From: Saccharothrix longispora
Lineage (GTDB): Bacteria > Actinomycetota > Actinomycetes > Mycobacteriales > Pseudonocardiaceae
DNA length: 64,000 bases
NCBI RefSeq assembly: GCF_030852425.1
Contig: NZ_NSDM01000008.1
Coordinates: forward strand, 327,133-391,132
Direction of reading: 5' to 3'
In this document: positions 55,784 to 63,885 of the stretch, piece by piece
How the letters are laid out: each line of letters begins with the position of its first letter
How positions within the stretch are numbered: the stretch's first letter is position 1
Notes under the pieces: model-generated
The model's input: only the letters and a program-made list of their open reading frames with translations
The model's database searches: none
What the model was told of the DNA's origin: nothing
Made by a program: the position numbers and the translations under genes

Positions 55784-56923
55784 TCACGCGGCCACGGGTG
55801 TGGGTGGTCGGTGGAGCAGCTTCTGGCGTGGCCTCTGTGCGGGGTGGGTGTGTCGGGGTGGGATGAAGACCGGTGTCCCGCCGGTGGTGGTGATCCGCCA
55901 CTGCGTGTGGTGGATGAGTGTGTGGTGGGTGTGGCAGGGCAGGACGAGGTTGTCCAGGTCGGTGGTGCCGCCGTCGGCCCGGTGTTGGATGTGGTGGGCG
56001 TCGCACCACTGGGGTGGTCGGTGGCAGTCGGGGAAGGCGCAGCCCCGGTCGCGGGCGTGCAGTGCCCTGCGCTGGGCGACGCTCACGGTTCGCTTGGCGC
56101 GGCCGGGGTCGAGCACTTCGGAGTCGCCGCCGAGGACGACGGGGAGGACTGTGGCGTCGCAGGCGGTGCGGCGGGCTTGGGCGGCGCTGAGGTGGTGGTC
56201 GCCGTCGAGCACCGCGTGCCCGACGCCCCGGCGGAGGGTGTCGTGGTCGATGGTGACGCTGATGTGCGGCCGTTCTCCGGCTTCGGTGGGCAGGTCGCCC
56301 GACCGCGAAGCCAGTGCGATCAGGTCGGCGAACGCCTCACCGCGCCGTCGTGCCGCGTCGCGGGGGCCGTCCGGGCGTGGTGTGGGGAGTGGTTCGAGCA
56401 TCGCGGTGAACCGCGCGCCGGTCTCGGCGGACAGTTCGCCGAAGAATTCGAGTCGTCCGCCGGGCAGGTCGCGCAGGTGCAGTGTGTCGCCGGGTGTGGC
56501 GGCGGGTTCGTCCACTTCGTCCACGCGGTCCTGTTCGGCGCGGTCGCGAATCCGGTCGGCGAGTTGCCGCACCGCTTTCGGTTCCACCGATCGCGCGGCC
56601 TCGACCAGGATCTCCTCCGACCCCTCGGGCAGGCGCGAAGCGATGGCTCGCGCCAATTCGGTCAGGTGTCCGTCGGAGAGTTCGTCCAGCACCGCACCGG
56701 TCACGGGGTGCAGGGGTGGGAGTGGTTGGCCGGTGGGGCTGGTGGAGGGCAGGAAGAGGGTCACCTGCGCCGTCCACCGCTTGAGGTCACGCGGGTCGGC
56801 ACGCACCAACCGCCGGAAGGTGTCCGTGTCGAGCCCGCGCCGCAACACCTCGGCCAACAGGTGCGGTCGCCGCAGGTGCAGCGCCCGCGCCGCGGCTTCG
56901 GTCTCGGCGATGGCGGCGAACAC
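55784..56923 (-). CDS. DUF222/HNH protein of the 13E12 repeat family
   Basis: The 379-residue product has a DUF222 domain (FAAIAETEAAARALHLRRPHLLAEV at the start) and a C-terminal HNH nuclease motif: RGCAFPDCHRPPQWCDAHH, then DLDNLVLPCHTHHTLIH. Mycobacteria carry many copies of this family, called 13E12 repeats; their function is unclear, and some are mobile or phage-like. The GTG at 56923 is used. A leaderless signal (TAGCCT six bases before an ATG at 56958) points to a start at MDVSPALLPTMV, but that frame is two bases out; a GT-GT-GT run at 56921-56926 may be an insertion. A frameshift near the 5' end is therefore possible. An in-frame ATG exists at 57040. Confidence 0.75.
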   Translation of the reverse strand: MFAAIAETEAAARALHLRRPHLLAEVLRRGLDTDTFRRLVRADPRDLKRWTAQVTLFLPSTSPTGQPLPPLHPVTGAVLDELSDGHLTELARAIASRLPEGSEEILVEAARSVEPKAVRQLADRIRDRAEQDRVDEVDEPAATPGDTLHLRDLPGGRLEFFGELSAETGARFTAMLEPLPTPRPDGPRDAARRRGEAFADLIALASRSGDLPTEAGERPHISVTIDHDTLRRGVGHAVLDGDHHLSAAQARRTACDATVLPVVLGGDSEVLDPGRAKRTVSVAQRRALHARDRGCAFPDCHRPPQWCDAHHIQHRADGGTTDLDNLVLPCHTHHTLIHHTQWRITTTGGTPVFIPPRHTHPAQRPRQKLLHRPPTPVAA

Positions 56924-56964
56924 ACCATCGTCGGGAGCAGCGCGGGCGACACGTCCATGAATCC

Positions 56965-56970
56965 AGGCTA
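56965..56970 (-). promoter_or_regulatory. -10 element TAGCCT before the HNH gene
   Basis: TAGCCT on the minus strand ends six bases before an ATG at 56958, whose frame does not match the HNH reading frame. Confidence 0.4.
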
Positions 56971-57101
56971 TTCGAACACCAGTTCCCGTTTCATCACTCG
57001 AATGGTTGTACCATCGAGTGAATCCGGAACTGGCCGGCATGGCCGTGACCCCTTGGGGTGCAAACAGCGAATTCTGCTGGAAAGCGCTGGTCAGGTGGTT
57101 C

Positions 57102-57107
57102 TACCGT
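57102..57107 (+). promoter_or_regulatory. -10 element TACCGT, leaderless start
   Basis: TACCGT ends six bases before the ATG at 57114. CTGGAA at 57077-57082 is a weak -35. Confidence 0.5.
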
Positions 57108-57113
57108 GCCGGC

Positions 57114-57950
57114 ATGGAACCAAGGACCTCCACCGCGCTCAGCCGGGAGCTGGGTGACGCGCTCCGCCAAGCCCGCCGCCGATCCGCAGTCAGGACCGGG
57201 GCGCTGGTCGAGCAGTTGGGCTGGTCGCTCGCCCGGATCTCCAAACTGGAGGCGGGGACGCGTGGCACCGGCCTGCTCGACATCGCCCGGTACGCCGGCC
57301 ACCTCCGCCCGGAACAGCCGGTCTTCGACCGGATCATGGCGCTGGCGCGGGAACCCGACACCGGCTACGCCGTCCGACCGCACCGCGTGGCCGAGTCGGA
57401 TTCGGTGCGGCTGCTGGTGTTGCACGAGCGGACCGCCAAGACCATCTGGTGCTACAGCGCGACGGTCGTCCCCGTCCTGCTCCAGACGGCCGACTACGCC
57501 CGGGCCCTGATGGCGAGCCGGGCCGACGTGGCCAGGGGTGTCGCTGTCCGGATGGAGCGGCAGGAGGTGTTCGGGACGGCGTCGGCCCCGGTGGGCGTCT
57601 TCTTCCTCCACGAGGCCGTGCTGCACCGCGTGGTCGGCGGGCCGCGGGTGATGTACGAGCAGGTGCTGAGGCTGTTGTTCCGCGACCACGTTCGACTGGT
57701 GCCACTGGGTTCGGTCCTCCCCGCGTCGCTGACCGCGGACTTCGCGCACATGACCTTCGCCGACCACCGCCCGCTCACCTACGCCGAACTCGGTCCCGCG
57801 TCGGTGTTCATGGACGCGCCCGAGGCGACCGAGGCGTACCGGGAGAGCTGCGCCGCGCTCGACCGGGTGGCGCTCGGCGAAGCGGACACCCGTGACGCGC
57901 TCACGCGGTGGGCCGACCACTACGAACCCGGGACCGCCGAAACCGCGTGA
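57114..57950 (+). CDS. XRE-family regulator with DUF5753 domain
   Basis: The 278-residue protein has an N-terminal helix-turn-helix (LSRELGDALRQARRRS, then ALVEQLGWSLARISKLEAGTRG). The C-terminal part is the DUF5753 ligand-like domain (ATVVPVLLQTADYARALMASR, FFLHEAVLHRVVGG, MTFADHRPLTYAELGP). Such pairs are abundant in Streptomyces and relatives, usually next to a small DUF397 protein, acting in development and antibiotic control. No DUF397 gene is seen here. The ATG at 57114 is chosen from the -10 element and the protein start; the frame is open 36 codons further up. It is divergent from the HNH gene. Confidence 0.88.
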   Translation: MEPRTSTALSRELGDALRQARRRSAVRTGALVEQLGWSLARISKLEAGTRGTGLLDIARYAGHLRPEQPVFDRIMALAREPDTGYAVRPHRVAESDSVRLLVLHERTAKTIWCYSATVVPVLLQTADYARALMASRADVARGVAVRMERQEVFGTASAPVGVFFLHEAVLHRVVGGPRVMYEQVLRLLFRDHVRLVPLGSVLPASLTADFAHMTFADHRPLTYAELGPASVFMDAPEATEAYRESCAALDRVALGEADTRDALTRWADHYEPGTAETA

Positions 57951-58041
57951 CCGCGTGATCGCGGGGAAGAGGCACGAAGGACCGTCGCAGCGCGGCCGGG
58001 CCCGCACAGGGCAACCAGGACCGCCGCTCCGCTCCCGGCCC

Positions 58042-58971
58042 TCACCCCGCCACCGCGACCTCCAGCGGTTTCCGGGCGCTCGCCACCTGCACCACCGCCG
58101 CACCGGCCAGCAGCACGACCGCGCCCACCACCTGCACCACCGTCAGCCGCTCGTCCAGCAGCCACCACGCCAGGACCGCGGCCACCACGACCTCCAGCAG
58201 GCCGATCACGCTCGCCGCCGACGGCGGTAGGTGGCGCAGCGACAGCACCCCGGTCAGGTAGGCCACCACGGTCGCCACGAGCGCCAGCACGACCAGCACG
58301 AGCCAGGTCGGCCCGAGCGACGTGGGGACGCCCGGCGGCAGCAGCCACGGCGGGCTGACCACGGTCAGCACCACCGCGCCGACGACCATGCCGCCCGCCA
58401 GCACGCCGTACGAGTCGTGCGCGCCGCCCGCCCGCTCACCGAGCAGGTAGTAGGCCATCAGGCACACCGCCGAGCACAGCGACACCAGCACGCCCACGGG
58501 GTCCAGACTGGGGGACCAGCTCCAGACCTCGGCCACCACGGCCAGGCCGACCACGGCCACGGCGGTGCCCCACCACACCGCCGCCGGCAGGCGGGTGCCG
58601 CGCACGAACCGCACCCACAGCGCCACCAGCACCGGCGCGGTGAACTGGAGCAGCATCGCGATGCCCACCGGGATGCGCGACGCCGCCACGAAGAACGTCA
58701 GCGGCGCGCCGACCACCCCGAACAGGCCGAAGCCGACGAGCAGGCCCCAGTCGCCGCGCCCGAACCGCAGCGCCCCCGGCCGGAACAGGCCCACGCCCAC
58801 GACGAGCACGGCGGCCGCCAGCGCGATCCGGGCGCTGGTGACCTGCGCCGGCGCGGCGCCCGTCGCCATCACGGACTTCGCCAGCACGCCGGACATGCCG
58901 AAGGTCAGCGACGACAGCAGCGCCAGCGCGGTGCCCCGACCGGTCACGGGCGCCGGGGTCACGGGCGCCAA
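58042..58971 (-). CDS. EamA/DMT-family transporter
   Basis: The 309-residue protein has ten predicted membrane helices in two EamA repeats, as in drug/metabolite transporters such as RhtA and YdcZ types. Repeat one starts ALLSSLTFGMSGVLAKSVM, repeat two near VGVLVSLCSAVCLMAYYLL. The second repeat ends with SVIGLLEVVVAAVLAWWLLDERLT, the signature end of EamA domains. It likely exports amino acids or small metabolites. The TTG at 58971 is used, overlapping the acyltransferase gene by 13 bases, so the two form an operon. A GTG three codons in is an alternative start. Confidence 0.87.
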   Translation of the reverse strand: MAPVTPAPVTGRGTALALLSSLTFGMSGVLAKSVMATGAAPAQVTSARIALAAAVLVVGVGLFRPGALRFGRGDWGLLVGFGLFGVVGAPLTFFVAASRIPVGIAMLLQFTAPVLVALWVRFVRGTRLPAAVWWGTAVAVVGLAVVAEVWSWSPSLDPVGVLVSLCSAVCLMAYYLLGERAGGAHDSYGVLAGGMVVGAVVLTVVSPPWLLPPGVPTSLGPTWLVLVVLALVATVVAYLTGVLSLRHLPPSAASVIGLLEVVVAAVLAWWLLDERLTVVQVVGAVVLLAGAAVVQVASARKPLEVAVAG

Positions 58972-59729
58972 GGTGACGTGCCGGTGGTCGGTCGGGTCGG
59001 GTCGTGGAACTTCGGCAGGTCCGGTTCGTCGAGGCGCAGCGGCACCAGGCCGTCGACGATCGCCCGCATGATCCGCGCGTGGGCGCGCCGCGCGTCACCG
59101 GGCTTGCCGTCCACCAGGTCGGACAGCCCCACCGGCTTGCCGAAGTGCACCTTGAACGTCGGTCGCCTCCGCAGCCCGCGCACGTAGGAGGTCAGGTACG
59201 GCTTGGCGTCGTCCCACCCCTTCACGTGCGTGTTGCCCCAGTACACGGCCTCGTGCGCGCCCCACTGGCTGATCGGGACCACCGGGATGCCGCCGCTGAG
59301 CGCCAGCCGCGCCGCGCCCGTCTTGCCCCGCTCGGGCCACAGACCGGGGTCCAGGCTGATCCGGCCCTCCGGGTACATGGCGATCGGGTCGCCACCGCGC
59401 CGCAGCGCCTCGACGGTCCGGTCGTACGCGGTGCCGACGTCGGCGGACGCCCGGTCGACGCGCAGGTGACCGGACGCCTTCAGCAGCGGCCCCATGACCG
59501 GCGCGTCGAGCAGCCCGCCCGCGAGCAGGAAGCGCGGCGCGATGCCGATCCTGCGGCAGGCGGCGATCAGGACGAACGGGTCGAGGTTGCCGATGTGGTT
59601 GGACGCGAGCAGCAGGGGGCGGCCCCTCAGGTCCGCCGGGATGTCGCCGGTGACCTCGAGTCGCCCGCTCAGGGCGACGACCCCTTGGTCGACGGCGGTC
59701 AGCACGCGCCACAGCAGTGGTGTGGACAC
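58959..59729 (-). CDS. 1-acyl-glycerol-3-phosphate acyltransferase family protein
   Basis: The 256-residue protein belongs to the PlsC family of lipid acyltransferases. The catalytic HxxxxD is SNHIGNLDP (H45, D50), and the phosphate-binding EGxR is MYPEGRISL (E121, R123). VDRASADVGTAYDRTVEALRRG and VPISQWGAHE are other family parts. It could acylate lysophosphatidic acid or another lipid acceptor in the membrane. The C-terminal 40 residues are basic. The GTG start is supported by TAGCCT seven bases upstream. It is divergent from ftsK. Confidence 0.9.
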   Translation of the reverse strand: MSTPLLWRVLTAVDQGVVALSGRLEVTGDIPADLRGRPLLLASNHIGNLDPFVLIAACRRIGIAPRFLLAGGLLDAPVMGPLLKASGHLRVDRASADVGTAYDRTVEALRRGGDPIAMYPEGRISLDPGLWPERGKTGAARLALSGGIPVVPISQWGAHEAVYWGNTHVKGWDDAKPYLTSYVRGLRRRPTFKVHFGKPVGLSDLVDGKPGDARRAHARIMRAIVDGLVPLRLDEPDLPKFHDPTRPTTGTSPWRP

Positions 59730-59736
59730 AGCGGGC

Positions 59737-59742
59737 AGGCTA
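59737..59742 (-). promoter_or_regulatory. -10 element TAGCCT, leaderless start
   Basis: TAGCCT on the minus strand ends seven bases before the GTG at 59729. Confidence 0.5.
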
Positions 59743-59846
59743 CGGCGTGTCGAGGTGTCGGCGCACCGGGTTCGGGGCAACCATGGGCGTCGAGCAGCGC
59801 TCGTCACGTCCCCTGCGACGGCTGGGGCGCTTGAGGCTCGAGGGAC

Positions 59847-59852
59847 TACCGT
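59847..59852 (+). promoter_or_regulatory. -10 element TACCGT of ftsK, leaderless start
   Basis: TACCGT ends six bases before the ATG at 59859. Confidence 0.5.
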
Positions 59853-59858
59853 ATACAC

Positions 59859-62384
59859 ATGGCCGGCCGAACTGGGACATCGCGCAAGGGCACGACCCGC
59901 AGCTCCGGATCGACCGGGTCGAAGCCCCGCGCCGGCGCGTCCCGGTCCACCGCCAAGAAGGCCCCCGCCAAGCCCGCCGCGAAGCGCGCGCCGGCGAAGC
60001 GCGCGCCCGCGAGGCGTTCCCCGGCCAGGAGATCGGGCGGCTCGTCGGTCGGGCGGGCCTGGGGGTTCGTCGGCCGCGGTGTCGGTTCGGTGGTCCGCGC
60101 CGTCGGTCGCGGCAAGGAGCTGGACCCGGAGCACCGCCGCGACGGCCTCGGCCTGCTGCTCATCTCGCTCGCCGTGATCACCGCCGCGGGCGTGTGGTGG
60201 CAGGCGGGCGGGCCGATCGGCCGGTGGGTGGACGTCGCCGTCCGCAGCTCCGTCGGCGGACCGGCCGTGATCGTGCCCGCGGTGCTGCTGGCGATCGGCG
60301 TGGCGCTCATGCGCACCGACGCCGACCCGGAGGCCCGGCCCCGCCTGGTGATCGGCGGACTGCTCGTCCTGGTGGGCTTCCTCGGCATGTTCCACCTCGT
60401 CGGCGGCCTGCCGATGGACCCGGTCGCGCGCCGCGACGCCGGTGGCGCCCTCGGCTACCTCGCCGGCGGGTTCCTGGCCCAGGGGCTCACGCCGTGGGTC
60501 GCCGGGCCGCTGCTGGTGCTGATCTTCGCCTACGGCGTGCTGCTGCTCGTGCACGTGCCGATCCGCGACGTGCCGGGCAGGCTCGGCGGCCTGCTGCACC
60601 GGCGCGCGGAGGACCGGCTCGACGGCTTCTCGGACGTCGAGGACGACCTGCTCGACGACGCGGTCGACGAGGAGCCGAAGCCCGCCAAGCTGCGTCGCCC
60701 GTCGCGCAACCGCCGCCAGACCGCCGCGTCGGACCTCGCGCCCCTGGACGAGCCCGAACTGCCCCTGGACGAGGAAGAACCCCCGCCGCCACCGCCGCCG
60801 TCCGCGCGGCCCGCGCCGAAGCCCCGGGCCAAGGCCGAGCCGGAGCCGACGCCGCGCGACACCGGGATCGCCGTCCGCGCCGTCGAGGGCGACTACCAAC
60901 TGCCGCCGCCCACCATCCTCAAGGACGGCGACGCGCCGAAGGCCCGCAGCAAGGCCAACGACCAGATGATCGAGGCCATCACCGGCGTCCTCGACCAGTT
61001 CTCCATCGACGCGCAGGTCACCGGGTTCACCCGCGGCCCGACGGTCACCCGCTACGAGGTCGAGCTGGGCCCCGGCGTGAAGGTCGAGAAGATCACCGCG
61101 CTGACCAAGAACATCGCCTACGCCGTGGCCACCGACAACGTGCGGCTGCTCGCCCCGATCCCCGGCAAGTCCGCCGTGGGCATCGAGGTGCCCAACAGCG
61201 ACCGCGAGATGGTGCGCCTGGGCGACGTGCTGCGCGCGCCGTCCACGGTCAAGGACAACCACCCCATGGTCATCGGCCTGGGCAAGGACATCGAGGGCCA
61301 CTTCGTCACCGCGAACCTGACCAGGATGCCGCACCTGCTGGTCGCCGGCTCCACGGGTTCCGGCAAGTCGAGCTTCGTGAACTCGATGCTGGTGTCCCTG
61401 CTGGCGCGCGCCACCCCGGACGAGGTCCGGATGATCCTCATCGACCCCAAGATGGTCGAGCTGACGCCGTACGAGGGCATCCCGCACCTGATCACGCCCA
61501 TCATCACCCAGCCGAAGAAGGCCGCCGCCGCGCTGGCCTGGCTGGTGGAGGAGATGGAGCAGCGCTACCAGGACATGCAGGTCAACCGGGTGCGGCACAT
61601 CGACGACTTCAACCGCAAGGTCAAGTCGGGCGAGATCAGCGCGCCGCCCGGCAGCGAACGCGTCTACCGCCCGTACCCGTACATCATGGCGATCGTCGAC
61701 GAGCTGGCCGACCTGATGATGACCGCGCCGCGCGACGTGGAGGACGCCATCGTCCGGATCACGCAGAAGGCGCGCGCGGCGGGCATCCACCTCGTGCTCG
61801 CGACGCAGCGGCCGTCGGTGGACGTGGTGACCGGTCTGATCAAGACCAACGTCCCGTCGCGGCTGGCGTTCGCCACGTCGTCGCTGACCGACTCGCGCGT
61901 CATCCTCGACCAGCCCGGCGCGGAGAAGCTGATCGGCATGGGCGACGGCCTGTACCTGCCGATGGGCGCCTCGAAGCCGGTGCGCGTGCAGGGCGCGTTC
62001 GTCGGCGACGAGGAGATCGCCGAGATCGTCGACTTCACCAAGAACCAGGCGCAGCCCGAGTACACCGACGGCGTCACGGCGGCGAAGGCGGGCGAGAAGA
62101 AGGAGATCGACGCCGACATCGGCGACGACCTGGAACTGCTGATCCAGGCGGCGGAGCTGATCGTCACGTCGCAGTTCGGCTCCACGTCGATGCTCCAGCG
62201 CAAGCTGCGGGTGGGCTTCGCCAAGGCGGGCCGGTTGATGGACCTGCTGGAGACGCGCGGCGTGGTCGGCCCGTCGGAGGGCTCCAAGGCCCGCGAGGTG
62301 CTGATCAAGCCGGACGAGCTGGACTCGGTGGTCCACCTCATCCGGGGCGGCCCCGGCCCGGACGACGACGCCGGGGAGGACTGA
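59859..62384 (+). CDS. ftsK: DNA translocase FtsK/SpoIIIE
   Basis: FtsK pumps chromosomal DNA across the closing septum. The 841-residue protein begins with a basic Lys/Ala/Pro-rich tail (about residues 1-85), then four or so membrane helices (about 100-235), then an acidic Pro-rich linker. The motor domain holds VAGSTGSGKSSFVNSM (Walker A from about residue 497), IDPKMVEL and the Walker B strand IMAIVDELADLMM. The C-terminal gamma winged helix, which reads polar DNA repeats, is present (TSMLQRKLRVGFAKAGRLMDLLE). ATG start with a leaderless -10 element. Confidence 0.97.
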   Translation: MAGRTGTSRKGTTRSSGSTGSKPRAGASRSTAKKAPAKPAAKRAPAKRAPARRSPARRSGGSSVGRAWGFVGRGVGSVVRAVGRGKELDPEHRRDGLGLLLISLAVITAAGVWWQAGGPIGRWVDVAVRSSVGGPAVIVPAVLLAIGVALMRTDADPEARPRLVIGGLLVLVGFLGMFHLVGGLPMDPVARRDAGGALGYLAGGFLAQGLTPWVAGPLLVLIFAYGVLLLVHVPIRDVPGRLGGLLHRRAEDRLDGFSDVEDDLLDDAVDEEPKPAKLRRPSRNRRQTAASDLAPLDEPELPLDEEEPPPPPPPSARPAPKPRAKAEPEPTPRDTGIAVRAVEGDYQLPPPTILKDGDAPKARSKANDQMIEAITGVLDQFSIDAQVTGFTRGPTVTRYEVELGPGVKVEKITALTKNIAYAVATDNVRLLAPIPGKSAVGIEVPNSDREMVRLGDVLRAPSTVKDNHPMVIGLGKDIEGHFVTANLTRMPHLLVAGSTGSGKSSFVNSMLVSLLARATPDEVRMILIDPKMVELTPYEGIPHLITPIITQPKKAAAALAWLVEEMEQRYQDMQVNRVRHIDDFNRKVKSGEISAPPGSERVYRPYPYIMAIVDELADLMMTAPRDVEDAIVRITQKARAAGIHLVLATQRPSVDVVTGLIKTNVPSRLAFATSSLTDSRVILDQPGAEKLIGMGDGLYLPMGASKPVRVQGAFVGDEEIAEIVDFTKNQAQPEYTDGVTAAKAGEKKEIDADIGDDLELLIQAAELIVTSQFGSTSMLQRKLRVGFAKAGRLMDLLETRGVVGPSEGSKAREVLIKPDELDSVVHLIRGGPGPDDDAGED

Positions 62385-62481
62385 GCGGCGCCACTGCGCC
62401 GATCGGGCCACAACCGCACGAATGCCTGGCGCGGCGCGGCGCGGCGTCCGGAGGACCATTCCCCCCGGGGGAGGTGGTCTC

Positions 62482-63885
62482 GTGAAATTCCCGAGAAGAG
62501 CGTTCCTGCAGTCCGCCGTGCTCGTGGCGGCGGGCCACGGCCACGGCGGCGAATCCGGGCCGACGAACTGGGCCCGCCTGCGGAGCAGGCTCCGCGAGCG
62601 GCTGGTGCTGCCGTCCGACACCGGGTACGACGACCTGAGGCAGCCGTACAACACGGTGTACGCCGGGCGCCGTCCCGCGGCGATCGCCCGGTGCGCGCGT
62701 CCCGCGGACGTGCAGGCGTGCCTGGAGTTCGCCGCGCGGGAGCGCATCCCGGTCGCGGCTCGCAGCGGCCGGCACAGCTACGCCGGGTACTCCGTGCCCG
62801 AACGCGGCCTCGTCATCGACGTCGCGGGCCTGTCCGGTGTCGACGTGGGGCCCGGCGGGCTGGTGCGGGTCGGCGCGGGCACCTCGCTGATCGGCTTCTA
62901 CGAGGGGCTCGGCGCGCGGGGGCGGAGCGTGCCCGCCGGCACGTGCGCCACCGTCGGCATCGCCGGCCTGGCGCTCGGCGGCGGGATCAGCGTCATCGGC
63001 CGCAAGTACGGCCTGACCTGCGACCGCCTGGTCGGCGCGCGCATCGTGACGCCGGACGGCTGTGTGCGCTCGGTGTCGGCGGAATCCGAACCGGACCTGC
63101 TGTGGGCGTTGCGGGGTGGCGGCGGCGGCAACTTCGGCGTCGTCACGTCGTTCACGTTCGACAGCGACCCGGCGCCCGACGTCACCGTGTTCGCCCTGGG
63201 CTACCCGGCCGCCGCCACGGGCGACGTGTTCGGCGCCTGGCAGGACTGGATCGCCGACGCGCCGGACGAGCTGTGGTCCGGTTGCCGGATCACGTCCGGG
63301 GACCCGTCGACGGCGCTGGTCAGCGGCGCGTACGTCGGCCCGGCGCGGGGGCTGGACCCGCTGCTGGACCGGTTGGGTCGCGTCGTGCCGCCCACCACGC
63401 GCGAGGTGCGGGAGATGGACTACCTCACCGCCATGCGGTACTACGCGGGCTGCCTGCCCGCGTGCCCACCCCGGCGAGGGCTCCCGTTCGTGGCGTCGTC
63501 GCGGATGCTGGACCGCCCGGTCGAGCCCGAGCGGATGACCGGGCTGGTGGACGGTCGGCGGAACGTCGTGCTGCTGTTCGACTCGTTCGGCGGCGCGCTG
63601 GCCCGGGTCGCGCCGGACGCGACGGCGTTCCCGCACCGTTCCGCGCTGGCGAGCGTGCAGGTCTTCGTCGACGTGATCGACATGACGGAGGCGGAGGCAC
63701 GCCTGTCGCTGGCGTCGATCCGCGACGGGCTCGGCACGGGCGCCACGGGGTACGTCAACTACATCGACCCGGACATGCCGGACTGGCCGACCGCCTACTA
63801 CGGGGCCAACGCGCCGAGGCTGCGCCGCGTCGCCCGTCGGTACGACCCGGACCGCGTGCTGGCGTTCCCGCAGGGGCTGGCCTAG
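62482..63885 (+). CDS. FAD-linked oxidoreductase of the berberine-bridge type
   Basis: The 467-residue protein has a PCMH FAD-binding domain and a BBE C-terminus. The two covalent FAD anchors are present: H98 in RSGRHSYAGYS and C155 in AGTCATVGIAG, so bicovalent FAD is expected. The C-terminus YVNYIDPDMPDWPTAYYG and YDPDRVLAFPQ is the BBE motif. The N-terminus FPRRAFLQSAVLVAAG looks like a twin-arginine signal, so the enzyme may be exported. It oxidises an alcohol, sugar or secondary metabolite; which one is unknown. GTG start with GGGGGAGG nearby. The last two bases and stop lie in the CCTAGG target of an insertion sequence. Confidence 0.9.
   Translation: MKFPRRAFLQSAVLVAAGHGHGGESGPTNWARLRSRLRERLVLPSDTGYDDLRQPYNTVYAGRRPAAIARCARPADVQACLEFAARERIPVAARSGRHSYAGYSVPERGLVIDVAGLSGVDVGPGGLVRVGAGTSLIGFYEGLGARGRSVPAGTCATVGIAGLALGGGISVIGRKYGLTCDRLVGARIVTPDGCVRSVSAESEPDLLWALRGGGGGNFGVVTSFTFDSDPAPDVTVFALGYPAAATGDVFGAWQDWIADAPDELWSGCRITSGDPSTALVSGAYVGPARGLDPLLDRLGRVVPPTTREVREMDYLTAMRYYAGCLPACPPRRGLPFVASSRMLDRPVEPERMTGLVDGRRNVVLLFDSFGGALARVAPDATAFPHRSALASVQVFVDVIDMTEAEARLSLASIRDGLGTGATGYVNYIDPDMPDWPTAYYGANAPRLRRVARRYDPDRVLAFPQGLA

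Noticed and set aside
57114..58041. Complete DUF5753-DUF397 regulatory pair
   Set aside because: Only the XRE-DUF5753 gene is found. The 90 bases after it are too short for a DUF397 gene.
62385..62481. GCGGC repeats and a CCCCCCGGGGG palindrome between ftsK and the flavoprotein gene
   Set aside because: The repeat is only about 20 bases, and the palindrome overlaps the ribosome site, so neither supports a separate element; at most it is a weak hairpin.
58959..62747. 1262-codon minus-strand frame opposite ftsK
   Set aside because: Only the last 257 codons (58959-59729) are real, encoding the PlsC-family acyltransferase; the rest is the antisense of ftsK.
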